A DNA stretch of 64,000 nucleotides, taken from positions 13,658,744-13,722,743 of the forward strand of contig NC_060248.1 in the NCBI RefSeq assembly GCF_921293095.1, in the 5' to 3' direction. The DNA comes from Ischnura elegans. Lineage: Eukaryota > Arthropoda > Insecta > Odonata > Coenagrionidae. This document shows, one piece after another, positions 9,774-21,028 of the stretch. The notes under the pieces are model-generated. The model made no database searches and was not told the DNA's origin. It saw only the letters and a list, made by a program, of their open reading frames with translations. Made by a program: the position numbers and the translations under genes. Position 1 is the stretch's first letter, and every line of letters starts with the position of its first letter.

Positions 9774-10392
9774 CAGGGTTTCCACTCAAACTAAATAATA
9801 AAATTCACGGTTTTTTCCCGGTTTTCACGGTTTAAATGTCGTCAAATTCACGGTCTGTTGATACGCCATTTTAGGCAGAAATATTGATCACGTAACAATC
9901 ATCGGCCGCACATTGACTATAAATTTAATAAACGCGGCAGACGCCGTGAGTGCAAGCGCAGCAATGAACGTGCTGTCTCTCCTATCGTTAGGAAAACGCA
10001 GGGCCTGGTTGTGAGCGGGAAAATGGAAGCAGTAGGGTGGCAGGGAAGTGGAGAAGTGTCTGATTTTTCGCCTGGGTTAATGATCACTTCACCGGTTACC
10101 AGTCTTCCAATCACAGGTCAATGTGTCGTCATGGCACATGGACCAATAACTGCTCTCCGAATACACGTGTGTAAATAAATGCGTAGACAGTGTCTGCACG
10201 TGACCTGGCCTTGAAACATGATCGAAATATCGAATTTTCTTTTCATCTGTCAATCGTGATTCAGCAACAAATTTGGAGATATTTTTAAGGTTTTATGATA
10301 ATATTCACGGCTATTACCAGGTTTTTTCACGGTAGACTAAATTTACGGCTTATTCACGGTTTTAAGGTTTCCACGGTTGAGTGGGAACCCTG
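9774..10392. mobile_element. TTCACGG-motif MITE (619 bp)
   Basis: Terminal inverted repeats are CAGGGTTTCCACTCAA (left) and, read inward from the right, CAGGGTTCCCACTCAA. A 5-bp direct repeat TTAAT flanks both ends (9769-9773 and 10393-10397). Reiterated TTCACGGTTTT/CCCGGTTTT motifs sit just inside each end (9805-9865 and 10305-10378). The middle contains no transposase frame. The superfamily is unclear, because hAT would need an 8-bp duplication and the flanks match over only 5. Confidence 0.8.
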
Positions 10393-10799
10393 TTAATAAA
10401 AGAATGCGCCACATTCCAGCACCCTCCTCAGGTGCAGCCCGTGGTGTAGCGAGGCCCCGAGAGATGGCACCACCGCTGAAAAGGGAAGGGGAGGTTAGGA
10501 GCATGCTCCGGCCCCTTGCCCACGTCCCCTGTGACCCACCTGTCCGTCATCTGACCCTCAGGGCAAGGACGAGACCCGAAAATTTGACCCCCAGCCACGG
10601 ACAGCGGGAAATCTCTCCCGAGGGACTCCTGGCAACCCTGACAGGGGTCTGTCCCTAGTCGGCACCCTTTCTCGCCTTTCCATCCCTCACATTCCTCGAT
10701 CATTTTACATTGCAAGCAAAAGGCTTATGAAGCGAGTTGGAGGCCCCCTGGGGAGAAGTCCCCGCGAAACGTTGACTTAGCCATTTCCATTCACTTATT
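10393..10799. other. GC-rich intergenic block
   Basis: GC-rich, with open frames of 93 and 95 residues on opposite strands and no recognisable domain. CCTGGGGAGAAGTCCCC followed by GCGAAACGTTGAC (about 10748-10778) recalls the hammerhead-like pattern but lacks the CTGANGA core. Confidence 0.45.
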
Positions 10800-11300
10800 A
10801 TATCAACTTCTCTTTACATCTGCACATCTATATCTACAAAATACCCTACGAGGCAACTCAATGGGGGTTTGGTATGGCGTGATTTGAATAAACATAAGCA
10901 TGCGGAATACAAAAGGATCCCCACAGGCACACCGCATGGTCATAAAAATATCATACATGGCTACAAAAAATACATACACATTCGTACAAAGCTTGCTAGA
11001 CTAGCCAACCATTCAATTACCAACCAAGCAAGCTAAACTTGCCGACCTTAAAATAACTCCTGCAGTAAATCCATGCAAGGTTTGAACAATGGAAAAATAA
11101 ACACGTTCAATGAGTCATCCAAGCCAGTGAAGCCATTCATTTTATGAATAGACACCATTGTGTTTCCTGGTAGTACGAGGATAGAATGACACTTCAGAAC
11201 TTTCATTTTGCAATCTATTTATTATTTTCTTCTCGTGACAATTCTACCAACGACTGTTTCGCATCGTCTGATACAAAAATCATTTTCCCATTTATTAAGT
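10800..11300 (-). mobile_element. LINE-C (L2/CR1-like) 3' end
   Basis: On the minus strand the sequence ends with AACCCCCATTGAGTTGCC, GTAGGGTATTTTGTAGATA and TAGATGTGCAGATG. This is the family tail of a nearly fixed CCCTGCCAAACACC...GGTGGCTTGCAGGGTAT block followed by TGTAGA-type repeats. Other copies in the window are at 22720-23095 (+), 28190-28770 (+), 33181-33560 (-) and probably 38080-38300 (+). Only 3' untranslated sequence is seen. Confidence 0.6.
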
Positions 11301-12354
11301 AAATTTAGCCCATAATATGCTCCGCGCTTCCGCAATTTTATCCATCCTAACATATCGTAAACGCTGCACTTCTTATTGCAACAACTCATCATGAATATGT
11401 CCGTCCTGCGATGTACTATTTGTCGATGGCTTTAAAGGTAGAAAAATAAATAGATCCCCATTTTGCGTATCTCAATCCGTTGCCTTCTTTTCTCGAGCTA
11501 TTCGAACCGAACAATCGACGGTCTCAACCCTTTCGCAAAGGAGTTGATGATGTCACGGGCTCACTCCGAGCGTAATTCCGCTTCTCGACCAATCCTCGGC
11601 CTTTCGCATGCGTCTCGCGCGCTTCGCTTGCTTTGGGCTCTCGTAAGAATATCCTTCCCTCAAGGAAGGGCTCTTCCTGATCGAGAAAAAATAAACAACA
11701 ATGACGTCACCAAATCATATAAAAAGCGGCAACATTGCCTTATTTTGAACTTTCGGATTGAATGGATGAACGGAGAAGATAATATCTATAATATTATTAT
11801 TTTCACGGTAACTTTCACTCCCGTCCACCTAACAACTTAGTTTCAGAATGTAAATTACCAAAAATATTATTTAAACAAATGATTTACATGTGTAATAACA
11901 GAAATAAAAGGAGAGATATAGTTGGTTTAACAAAAATATATTTAACTAATCAAAATTGACATAGAGGTAAAAAAATATATATATAATTTTGTAACCTAGT
12001 AACTAAAAAGAAATGAAATAACTGCATGAAAGGTAAGTATGTAAAATAAATTTTATAAATTTTGGTTTTAAAATTTTGATTCCATTTGTTAAAATGCTTA
12101 ATTGGATATTTTTTGCACCGCAAAACTATTTTTTTAAATACTTGGCCACTTATTTATTTATCGTAGCACTCATATTTTCATATGATCAAAACCATCAATA
12201 ATAACTGCATGCATGTTAAGTAGACGGGAATGATAAGTTACATGAAGTAAAGTAAGTGAAAAAATTCTTGAAAATGGAAAAGAAATTACCGAATCTCTGC
12301 AATTTTTTTCATAAATGATTTAAGCCTCAAGATTCCATATTTGAATATATACAC
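11301..12354. other. Intergenic, largely AT-rich
   Basis: A 125-residue open frame at 11463-11840 has no recognisable domain and lies beside simple AT-rich DNA. Positions 11840-12350 are strongly AT-rich with no assignable feature. Confidence 0.45.
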
Positions 12355-12565
12355 AAGGCGTGAATAGAAAAATAGAAGGAAGAATGATAAGTATGCGAGG
12401 GACTGGGGGAAGCGAATTGGATAGTATATAGATCGAATGAAAGAGAGCAGGCTTTATTCTGAACTGAAAACGGAACTCCTAAGTTGGAAATGGAGACAGG
12501 CCGGGATGATCGGAAAAATGCTCCACGGAAATCTACCTTAAGCGGTAGAATACTTTAATAATAAT
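12355..12565 (+). mobile_element. RTE-A LINE, 3' fragment
   Basis: It aligns with the last 200 bp of RTE-A: a basic GRMI-like segment, an IDRMKES-like segment, GAACTGAAAACGGAACTCC, then CTACCTTAAGCGGTAGAATA and TTTAATAATAAT at the 3' end. Translation is broken throughout. A strongly 5'-truncated copy. Confidence 0.75.
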
Positions 12566-13215
12566 AGTCCCTGAGAATGCTTACGACAGTCTGTAGCAGA
12601 CAATACATGAGTACACAAGTGTGAAAATGATTGAGTAAGTAGATTAGGAAAAACCTCATCTTGAAAGACGCTGAGAAAGCTTATGGATGTGTAAGTTAAA
12701 CGTGAAGATTGACGGGGAACGTTTTCAGCAGGCTATGAAATTGAGCCTCGCGCAGAATTCTGGGAAACACATTTCATTTCGGCTTGCGATCATCGGATGA
12801 TGAAGGTATGATGAAGGAGAAAGCAAAGGCCCTTTTTCCAGTCGACTGGCAACATTCTGCCGATGTGATATTACCCTTATCTCTTGAATAATTGAGCAGG
12901 ATACTTAGAGGAGATGTCATTTCTAGACTTTGGGTCGGATGATGGAATTCGAAATGGACCGCTTTTGAAAATGGAGTTGACCGACCCAAGCAGGCTTAGG
13001 GCCATGATAAAAGGGGAGGGAGGGGGTTAGGGGTTAGAATGTGTCATGCCTTCTACCCCATTTCTCATTATTATCTTCCTACTTTCAACGAATGGGCCCA
13101 AGACTGTCATATTCCCACCTTATGATTTCTTTGGCGTGCAATAGAATTCAGTGACACATCAAATATTAGGCTCGCTCACCAATTTATTTTATTGTCAAGC
13201 GAATTTATTATTAAA
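12566..13215. other. Intergenic, no feature recognised
   Basis: A 71-residue minus-strand open frame at 12774-12989 has no recognisable motif. Positions 13005-13050 hold a G-rich run. Nothing else can be supported. Confidence 0.45.
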
Positions 13216-14040
13216 GTACACCACCGATTAAGATAGGTTAGCATGGAAATTATAAGAGGTTCTGTGGCAGATTCCCTTCCTGGACTTCCCCGTTTAATAA
13301 ACAACATCAAAGAAAAACGGATACAACAGAGAGGGCATCAGGAATAGCTTTAGCAAAGGAGGCGTTCATGAAGAGGAAGGAGCTTGTGAGATGATCGTTA
13401 TGTAAGAGTTTAAAGAAATGAGTAGTGAAGGCCCTTTCATTCTACCTAAACATCCTATTCTCTTCCATCCTCTCCCTCTTTTACCCAGCTTTCTACCCTC
13501 TAACACAGTTTTAAACATCCCTTTCCGCTTAGAACTCGCTTCATCGGTACCTTCTGTCTTCTCTGTATTTCATCTAAAAGCCCTTTCTCTTCACCTACCA
13601 TGTTCAGCATTTCATCTTTCCTCCTCTCCGTCCACTTCACCTTCTACATTCTTCTCCGGAATCACACCTCGATAGCCTCAAGTCATCTCTAGTCCTCGTT
13701 TAGTGTCCATGTTTCCGCACCATAAAGCATTACACTCCAGATAGGCCTTTTCACTACCTTTTTCCGTAAAATCTTACGTAAGATCTTCTCATAAGCTCTT
13801 TCATTTTCAGGGACGCCTTCTATCATAGCGCAATTCCTCTCCTGATATCCCAACTACCGTCTCCGTTTTCCTGTAATGTAGTTCCTCATTTTCTTAGCTC
13901 ATGATGCTAATTAAAACCGCATAACGTTGTTCTGCTTGCGATTTTTTTTCATGCCCTATTCCTCGCGCCAACGTTTCTCCATCGCTTCCAATGGAGGCAG
14001 CGACCTCTTCCTGACAGGCTAATACTCGGCTTTTCAATTC
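13216..14040 (-). mobile_element. RTE-A LINE copy with an embedded reversed segment
   Basis: The minus strand carries an RTE-A 3' end at 13216 (CACCGATTAAGATAGG is the reverse of the family terminus). It runs inward to about 13290, and resumes at about 13433 with sequence from the basic C-terminal region up to RT palm sequence near 14040. Between them, 13311-13432 is plus-strand RTE-A from a more upstream part of the element (TTTAGCAAAGGAGGCGTTC, encoding ALAKEAF, then AGGAAGGAGCTTGTGAGA). The order cannot come from one simple insertion. The whole copy is heavily mutated. Confidence 0.75.
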
Positions 14041-14384
14041 GTAAAATATATCACGTCGCGTCGCTCGCTAGAACAACTAATTTTATATTTTTCTTTTTGT
14101 ATTTGTATTTTTCTCAATTTATTTATTTATTCAACCTATGATTATTGCGTGTATATGGACCTGTATTTCTTCGCAGAAAAACCTTCGCATGATTCTAACT
14201 TTGTATGGTTACGCTTACATTAACTGTTACCAAATTATAATGACTGTTACCAAATTTTAGATGCCTACGTAACTGTATATATATCGTAGTATATCAATGT
14301 CGCTCCAGCTGCATGAATTTGTTCGTGTTATATTTATTATTTTATATTTTTTGATTTTGTGTAAATAAGGGGTTCCTATTGCAG
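14041..14384. other. AT-rich intergenic
   Basis: Low-complexity T-rich DNA with two tandem TGTTACCAAATT units at about 14225-14260. No gene seen. Confidence 0.45.
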
Positions 14385-14580
14385 AGGAATGGATGTTGAA
14401 GAAAGTGTAGCAGCGTTGAATGTTGGGAAAACGTGGGAGAGAAAGGAAGAAAATAGGATTTATAGACAGAATGAAAGGGAGTGGGCCTTATTGTGAATTG
14501 AAGAGGGAAGAAAATAAAGAGAGGAGAGACTGACAGAATACTTCTTAAATACTCAATTGCAATCCATCTTAATCTGACTG
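14385..14580 (+). mobile_element. RTE-A LINE, 3' fragment
   Basis: It encodes broken forms of NVGKTWERKEENRIYRQNE and a GPYCELKR segment (family form GSRPYSELKK) and ends with AATCCATCTTAATC, a worn version of the RTE-A terminus. Strand and limits follow alignment by eye with the 430-1045 copy. Confidence 0.65.
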
Positions 14581-15365
14581 GTTAACCCCTGCCAAACACC
14601 CATACATAGGTATATTCATGCTAAATATTTCTCGGAATGGTCGGTCAAGCGTTTCTTTCGTTCGAATGTTAGCGGGGAGGCTGATGATAGTGTCAGTGGT
14701 TAAATAAATATCTTCCGTCCCGAGGGGGTCATTATCTCGGCCATTTCTCACCCTTCGAAGCGATCGCAAATAGCCCTCAGATGACGATCGCACAGCGCAC
14801 TCACTTCCCAATGGGACGAGGCGACATTCCCTCTCCCCCCGAGCCGGTTGGCATTTCGTGGGAGGGGGGAGGAAGGTGTGTACGCACGCACTGCTATCAG
14901 ATGACAAGACCAACACCCGTGAGGGGAGGGGGCGAGGTAACACGAAATTTATTGCACCATTTCATGCATAAATAATTTATTCAGTTTTTTCCAATTACCC
15001 ATTCTGAATCAATTGCGTATCTGCAAGATAGGTATGAATTCTTCTCGGTTTTTTAACTGGGTTAAGGTTTGTAGTAGTATTCGGCGAAACTTGGTGGAAA
15101 AGCCTAATCTCCATGGGATGAAAATGAAAGACATCAGTAAATTTCTCCTCAATTTTAATGCTGAACAACCCGATTTCGACACAATGAGCATATATTAGAA
15201 GCGTTTAGCACAGGGGGAAGGAAGAGGGAAGCAGGGGCGGCGAGGGAAAGAAATATATATAAGACTCAATCACCTCTTTTGTACATAAGCATCCCTCCTC
15301 GTTTGGTGCATCCATAGGTGTGTGTATGATGACCTGCTCCTTTACTTTACCAGTATCCTATCCAC
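14581..15365. other. Intergenic with G-rich island
   Basis: Positions 14690-14945 are GC-rich with G runs (GGGAGGGGGGAGGAAGG, GGGGAGGGGGCG). Overlapping open frames of 124 (-) and 64 (+) residues have no recognisable domain. Positions 15000-15200 carry two complementary 60-residue frames, a sign of non-coding DNA. Confidence 0.45.
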
Positions 15366-15620
15366 CAGTGGCGTAACTAGGAATATGCTTCGGGGGAACG
15401 GGATGGCCTGGAGTGGCGAATGGGGTGTCCGGAAATGTTTTTGAAAAATGACATGCCTGGAGATACATTTTACATCATTTTGGCTCAAAATATTTAACTT
15501 TAACCAGATGCAGTTATTACATGTCAAAACTAGACAATAGTTTTTAAACATTTTCTTTATTTCTCTGAGGCTTTGGGGGGGATCTATCCCCTCATCTCTC
15601 TATATGCGAAGGATAGCCAC
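15366..15620. mobile_element. Possible hAT-type MITE remnant
   Basis: The left end reads CAGTGGCGTAACTAGG, a frequent hAT-type terminal sequence in animals, followed by G-rich DNA. A poor inverted match (GGATAGCCACTA) occurs near 15620. No 8-bp flanking repeat could be confirmed, so the right limit is uncertain. Confidence 0.4.
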
Positions 15621-15889
15621 TAATGGCGTAGGATAGCAGTGGATATCCTGAATCCCCCAACTTCTCCATGTGAGGCTTCCTCCATTGCATTGAACTTACA
15701 ATTAGAAGAGAATGACTCGCTGAGGACAATCATTTTACCTTGGTAACATATATTTCTCCACACCATCTACCGAAATATGTCACTGAATTGCGATTTCGGG
15801 TCGTAGTGAACGACCCCACCCTTTATACGGCAAAATTTTTTTGGGAAAATTCATCATCAATCTGCAGCTCTACAGCCCAATCGATGTAG

Positions 15890-16130
15890 CCCATAGCTTC
15901 CTCTAATATATGCCTCCATTCAGTTCCCCTTCTTGCTTTCTCTCTTCAACTTCATCACCTCCCACTGCCTTCAAATCATCCTCCACATCCTGTAGCCATT
16001 TCTCCCGTGGTCTTCCTCTTCTTCCGATCCCTAAAAAATTGCTATCAAGTATTAGCTTGGGCATTCTATTCTTTACCACCTATCTTTATTCTATCTATAA
16101 ACGACTAGGCAAATCTAACTACATCCTTCC
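15890..16130 (-). mobile_element. LINE relic, C-terminal tail
   Basis: The minus strand encodes NRMPKLILDSNFLGIGRRGR followed by PREKWLQDVEDDLKAVGG. This matches the last part of common arthropod LINE proteins (RMPKKIL..P.GRRRRGRPRKRWLDDVE.DL). The frame stays open over about 45 codons. The upstream reverse transcriptase is not present. Confidence 0.7.
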
Positions 16131-17639
16131 ATTTTAATATTTCTGGGTCAGTTTATTTTTCTGGGGAATACATAACTTGAATATTTCTCATTTCAAAAAT
16201 AAGAAAATTTACCACTCAATCATGATCATCACGGCCGAACTATGAAGACCATTTACTTTAAAGGCAAGAAATGACGCGTAGTACGGATTGATCTCCAATG
16301 AAGCCCAAAATGCACAAATTTTTAAACTATTTTTTTAAACAACGTATCTTCAAAATTGATCTTGCTTGGCAGCAACAATGGGCTTAAAAGCGCCATAAAA
16401 TAGGAATCGTCGAGATTTTCTCGATGAAAAATCAGCAGTTCTAAATCAGTGGTCAAAGACGTTGAGTGAAATAACAGAAGCAACAGTTGACAAGAGACTT
16501 TGCGAACAAGGATAAACGATAAAGGAAAAATATGAGCGTTACATTTCGAGCATTGTATTCTCCCCTGCTCGACATGATCCACCCCACTCGACGCACGGGG
16601 GTTGCTGGGGGGTCCGGAGGCACAACAATGCGCATCGAGGTGAGGGGTAGGGGTTGAGGGTGGCGAGGGTAGCAGGCATTCCATCGGAGAATAACAAGGG
16701 AGAGACATTTATTTATTTTGCCCCAGGGCACTCCCATTTATTAAGATACCCCGAAAACTCAATAAATATGCTTGACTCGCTCTAATTTTTTTCGTATTTC
16801 ACTCCGATAAAAATCTCAATAAAAACAAAGGAGAGGAAGATAAATATTGAAAAAATATACGAATCAGATCTGTACGGGTCGCGCCCCCACCCCCATTTGT
16901 TGCGTCCAGGCGTTTTAACGACAGTAAATACATGGAAATCTAGGGAATCGGCGGGGATTTCACTTTTAAGGCGGGAATTCCTAGCTGCCTTTCCGACTAA
17001 TTTCCGATTAACCCTCTGATTTTTTTCTCAGATATACGAGTGCTAATTGTATCGGCACCAAACCTAGCATAAAATCGCCTGATCAGTTGACAAGAGAGTT
17101 CAGTAAATGTAAAAGAAATTTGGCTCGGAAAGCGAAAATTCCGAGGTTTGATTACTTGAAATCTTGATAAAATACCATTGAAAGTCATTAATTCCATAAT
17201 TTTCACCAATTGTCACCCATTCGAAGATTAGTTTCACGAATTGATTGAAACTTTCGCGGACAAATAAGCTTAATGTTTTTGGATCTTTCCAGCGTAGTTT
17301 TCAATCACTTCCACTAACGTTTACATTCACAGCTCACAACTGCGAATCAAGCCTCGGACTTCTGGCTTACCGAGATAAATATCCCTTGCACATATTAATA
17401 TTCTCACTTGTCAAATCATTATTCTGTATCCTTGTTTGAGCAACTGTTGGAAATTCAATAATTTATTAAAGCTTAGGGAGGCTCCGAATAAACTATACAC
17501 TTTGACATATCCGTACTTACGCAAATAACTTTCATACTCGTGTCCAATTGTTGAGAAATGATGTAGTTTAATACGAAAACGATTCTTTTATAAATTATTG
17601 TATTATTATTATAATTATTAAAAATTATTATCTAAAATG
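16131..17639. other. Intergenic, no feature recognised
   Basis: Open frames of 128 and 94 residues on the minus strand (16322-16737) overlap each other in different frames and lack motifs. Positions 16580-16680 are GC-rich. The rest is AT-rich, with TTA-rich simple sequence at 17595-17640. Confidence 0.45.
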
Positions 17640-17765
17640 TTTGAACTCAATCGAGAGATCCGGGTTCGAATCCCGCCAGATAATTATTTAATAATTTTTT
17701 CATTGCGAATTCCATCCTTAGTGCATATAAATTTGCACCCGTGAGTCGATCTGTGAACAAAGTTA
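17640..17765 (+). mobile_element. tRNA-derived SINE, family 2
   Basis: GAGATCCGGGTTCGAATCCC contains a perfect B box. It is followed by GCCAGATAATTATTTAA and a TTCATTGCGAATTCCATCC block. The same succession occurs at 36355-36480, which defines a family. No convincing A box lies upstream, so the head may be lost. Confidence 0.6.
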
Positions 17766-18566
17766 ATTGTTTCACCAAAATTTTCCGAAAATAAACATTT
17801 GACGCGAAAAAACACTGAAATTTAATGGATTCTCACAAAATATACTACGTCTACCGAATGCCTACCAAAATGATTGCATTAGGTGAGAAAATGCAGAGGT
17901 TGGCTGCCAGTATGCCGTCCAGTGCTGATGCAACATCCCTTGCCCTTCCTCCGTGGCTGCTCCATAAAATAAAATATCTCTCGCGGATGTCAGTGATGAG
18001 ATAAGTTAATACGAAACCGGTTACGCTTGCGCTGAAAACTTTTCGATAACTCACGGATGCGGATTACATCCAGGGAAAAATAGGTCGCATCACATTTAAC
18101 GGAGATGCATTCCCGATCGATCGGTCAGTCACTGGTAATTTTGATTAATACATCGGGAACTACCTCACGCTCTATCATCGCCATCCGACTATGAGTATTT
18201 GTCATCGTCCATCATTTCACAGTTTATCTTGCGACTGATTGCATCTCGGGGAGTTGAAATGCTTTGTTCAGTTAACGAACAATGCATTGGCACTTTTCCA
18301 CAAATTAATCGCGCAACGTGCAACGCGTTTCAGCCGTTGGGCCATTATCAAGTACACTGTTACTACGCAGTAGAAGTCCATATTTATTTTCTACCACCGC
18401 GCTGCGGACATTTTTGAAAGCCGATTAAAATGCGAACGAAGTGGTAACAGAAATCAGCCGTCAATGGGATGGAATTGGGCCTCTTCTATGCAATCCCCTT
18501 GCAATCATCTGAAGAACTTTCGGGTCATGTAAATTAGACGCGATGAATGCGGGGTCGTCAAAAATT
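17766..18566. other. Intergenic with GAAACCGGTT motif
   Basis: No gene seen. At 17995-18022, GTGATGAG, a 12-nt spacer, then GAAACCGGTT resembles a worn hammerhead-type core with C3 lost. Short open frames are unremarkable. Confidence 0.4.
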
Positions 18567-18648
18567 CGCAGTCGGTTGGATGCGAACATGCGCTCTCAGA
18601 GGGAATATGATTTTTAGTCAAACACCGTAACCACTCGGCCACGACTGC
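18567..18648 (-). tRNA. tRNA-Ser-like gene, probable pseudogene (anticodon position AAA)
   Basis: 82 nt with the layout of a eukaryotic type II tRNA. The acceptor stem GCAGTCG/CGACTGC is perfectly paired. TG is followed by a D arm GCC-GAGTGGTTAC-GGT containing the A box, an anticodon loop CTAAAAA, a long variable arm TTCCCTCTGAGAGC, and a T loop TTCGCAT. The closest family is tRNA-Ser(AGA), from which the loop differs by G35 to A, giving AAA (which would read Phe codons). The anticodon stem has a T-T mismatch and three of five T-stem pairs are broken. A TTTTT terminator follows two bases later. Damage suggests a pseudogene or tRNA-derived copy. Confidence 0.75.
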
Positions 18649-20691
18649 TACATAAAGATTCAATATCGCGAACCATCCCTTGTAGAGATGAAGCATAATC
18701 GATTTAATAAAAAAATAATTTACTGATACGGAGCAAGTTTTCAATGCTCGAAATAGGAAATTAAAATATGCGAAATATTTCTCGAAAATATCTGCATAAA
18801 AAGTTGCATCGTCCCCACTCCACAGATTGTATTTTGTACTTCCCCACCAGAATCTCATTTTAGGCCGCCGCACAGTGGGCTAGAATGGAAAAAAGCTGGC
18901 CAAAACCACAAAAACATTTTTTTTGAGCCAGGAAGTTGAAACTTCGCATACATATTTTCAAATAAATTGTGCATAACTTTCCAGATGATTTCTTTCTTGT
19001 GACTACACGTTAACAATATATTTGAGGTCAAAGATGAACAAATTTAGCGAAAAACGACCAACCTCGATTTTTTCTGAAAATTGCCAACTTTATCCTCGTG
19101 CAGTGGTTTTACGAATATTTATATTGACAAAAATGTTATACCATCTTCATAAAAACTCATTTTTATTCGATATAGATGGTTTTCAAAGATTTTGTTTCAC
19201 TATTAACCATAGATATATAACAAAAATGGTGGAGCCTATTTTCAGTCATTTTTTTACATAAACGTAGAGAAAAAGTAGATATTTCCGCCGAATTTCACCA
19301 AGTGACTTATACCACGTCATTCTATAAACCTTCTACATTGTGATTCTAAAGTAAAATCTTGCACCAACTTGCAACCCCGAATTTTAAATCGTTTTTTCGA
19401 GCGTGCCGTCGACTCCGGTTCTGGCCGGCGGCGGCGGAGAGTAAGGCAACGTGGTAAGCGTGTGTATGCGATATGGCCACATTCACTTTTATATTTGGAT
19501 AATAGATATAATAGTGATGGAAAGTAATCATCAAAAAGTAAAATTAATAAACATTGCTGCGAATGACTCTTATTATGCAATCGCTGGGAACTGCAAGAGG
19601 TACGCTTAAAGGCTTTATTTTTTCGAGTGCATTCCATATACTTCTACGGAGAATGGACTTTTTGTCTTCTGATGACGATCGTTTGGGATGCTATATCAAC
19701 AGGAGGAGTTCTGATGGAATTGTAAGTAAGAAGTGGCCGATAGATAAGGGATGTATGAGTCCCAGATAAACGGTGGTGGTGAGGTCGCTGGGAAAGGGAC
19801 GAGTTCCATGTATTTTATGGGGAAGTGCCACGGAGGGAGAACATTGAGAACCTGAAGTAGCCTTTCATGATTCGGTGGAAAAACCTGAGGTACCTGAGTG
19901 TACGTCATCGTTGTAAGGGAGCTATCACAAGTTGGGAGAGGGTCATTAGTAGTGAGATTACGAAGGCAGGGGCAACGGTTTTTTACAATGTTGAGAAAAA
20001 AAATAGAAGGAGCTTAAGAGCTTTGAGATTCGTGGGACAATCTTCAGATCGTATAGACAAAAGCTAATTTCTCAGTGGAAGAGCACAACAGGGAAAGGAA
20101 GAGTCAGAGGACTTTGTATTTCTGTAAATCTGTAGAGAACGCAAACTAAAGCCATTGCTTCGGAAGATAGGTGCTTAGAATTTAAAGATTTTTCATCGAT
20201 GATATTGATTGATGCGTTGAATTTGAATTTCGGACACCATGCATGGGGTAAGTTTACACATTTGATTTGGGCTATCGTAAATGTTTTTCTGGGCTACTGA
20301 CATCCTAAGAAAACGTTAAATACAGCAGACTCTCTCGCATTCCGATGTTGTTCCGTTCTGTATGACCGATTGCGAATCGAATTCCATCGCTTGTCGAAAT
20401 GAAATTTTATCCGGTCGAGGAGCCAGTTTAAAAAGAACACGAGCAGAGGCAAATGTTGCTTTGTTATAAAACGTGTTTCGCTCACAAATAAGAGGTAGAA
20501 TCACTAATTCGATGACATACTTGACTAGTGGAAACAAAGAGGGCAAAAGTTGGAATTTTAAAAAGAAGAAAAATGAGCTCAGATCGTACTTGCCGTGTCC
20601 ATGGTGAATCTATCCCATTGTGAAATGGGATTCCAATGTAACCCTTAAGTTAGGCAAGAAATAATACCATATTGTGATGTAATTTTTGTTT
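18649..20691. other. Intergenic, no feature recognised
   Basis: A CACAGTGGGCTAGAATGG segment at 18870 looks like a transposon end but no partner was found. Short open frames (60-106 residues) on both strands show no motifs. Positions 19395-19460 are GC-rich with a GGCGGCGGCGG run. Confidence 0.4.
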
Positions 20692-20914
20692 TTTACCCTT
20701 TGAGTGCGGGAACGTTTGCATACGTTTCGCACGCTGACAGCGGAATTCACCCAAAATCTTTATTGCTACCTGGATATGTTGCACTTGGGAACTTTCCCTC
20801 ACCATAAGGATCGCTAAGGGGATTAACTATACCAGACCAGCCCTCATGAGAGTTCACGATTTTCTCTGCACTGCTGGCAGAGAAAATCGTAAACTCCCGC
20901 AGCCCAAGGGTTAA
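20692..20914. mobile_element. piggyBac-like MITE (about 220 bp)
   Basis: The ends are inverted repeats: TTACCCTTTGAGTGCGGG on the left and, read inward from the right, TTAACCCTTGGGCTGCGGG. The right boundary has the TTAA expected for piggyBac-type insertion, and the left has TTTA, probably mutated. Just inside the right end is a strong hairpin (20850-20869 with 20877-20896) with one mismatch in 20 bp. No coding capacity. Confidence 0.7.
20850..20896. repeat. Perfect-type hairpin inside the piggyBac-like MITE
   Basis: GAGTTCACGATTTTCTCTGC and GCAGAGAAAATCGTAAACTC pair at 19 of 20 positions around a 7-nt loop (CTGCTG core). It could be a transposase-binding or fold-back feature of the element. 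It is too far from any gene to read as a terminator. Confidence 0.7.
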
Positions 20915-21028
20915 AAATGTATTTATTAAAAAATATGAAAATCACATCCTAAATCATTTTGAATGGTCTCCCCGACGATATTTCACGCTTATTTGCCCAT
21001 TTTAAGTAAAAAATCACAACCTTTATCC

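Noticed and set aside
10748..10778. Hammerhead-like motif at CCTGGGGAGAAGTCCCCGC-GAAACG
   Set aside because: Stem II is good and GAAACG is present, but the CTGANGA box reads CTGGGGA and stem I partners do not pair. Kept only as a note.
18870..18930. CACAGTGGGCTAGAATGG as a DNA transposon end
   Set aside because: No matching inverted end or target duplication could be found in the following 2 kb.
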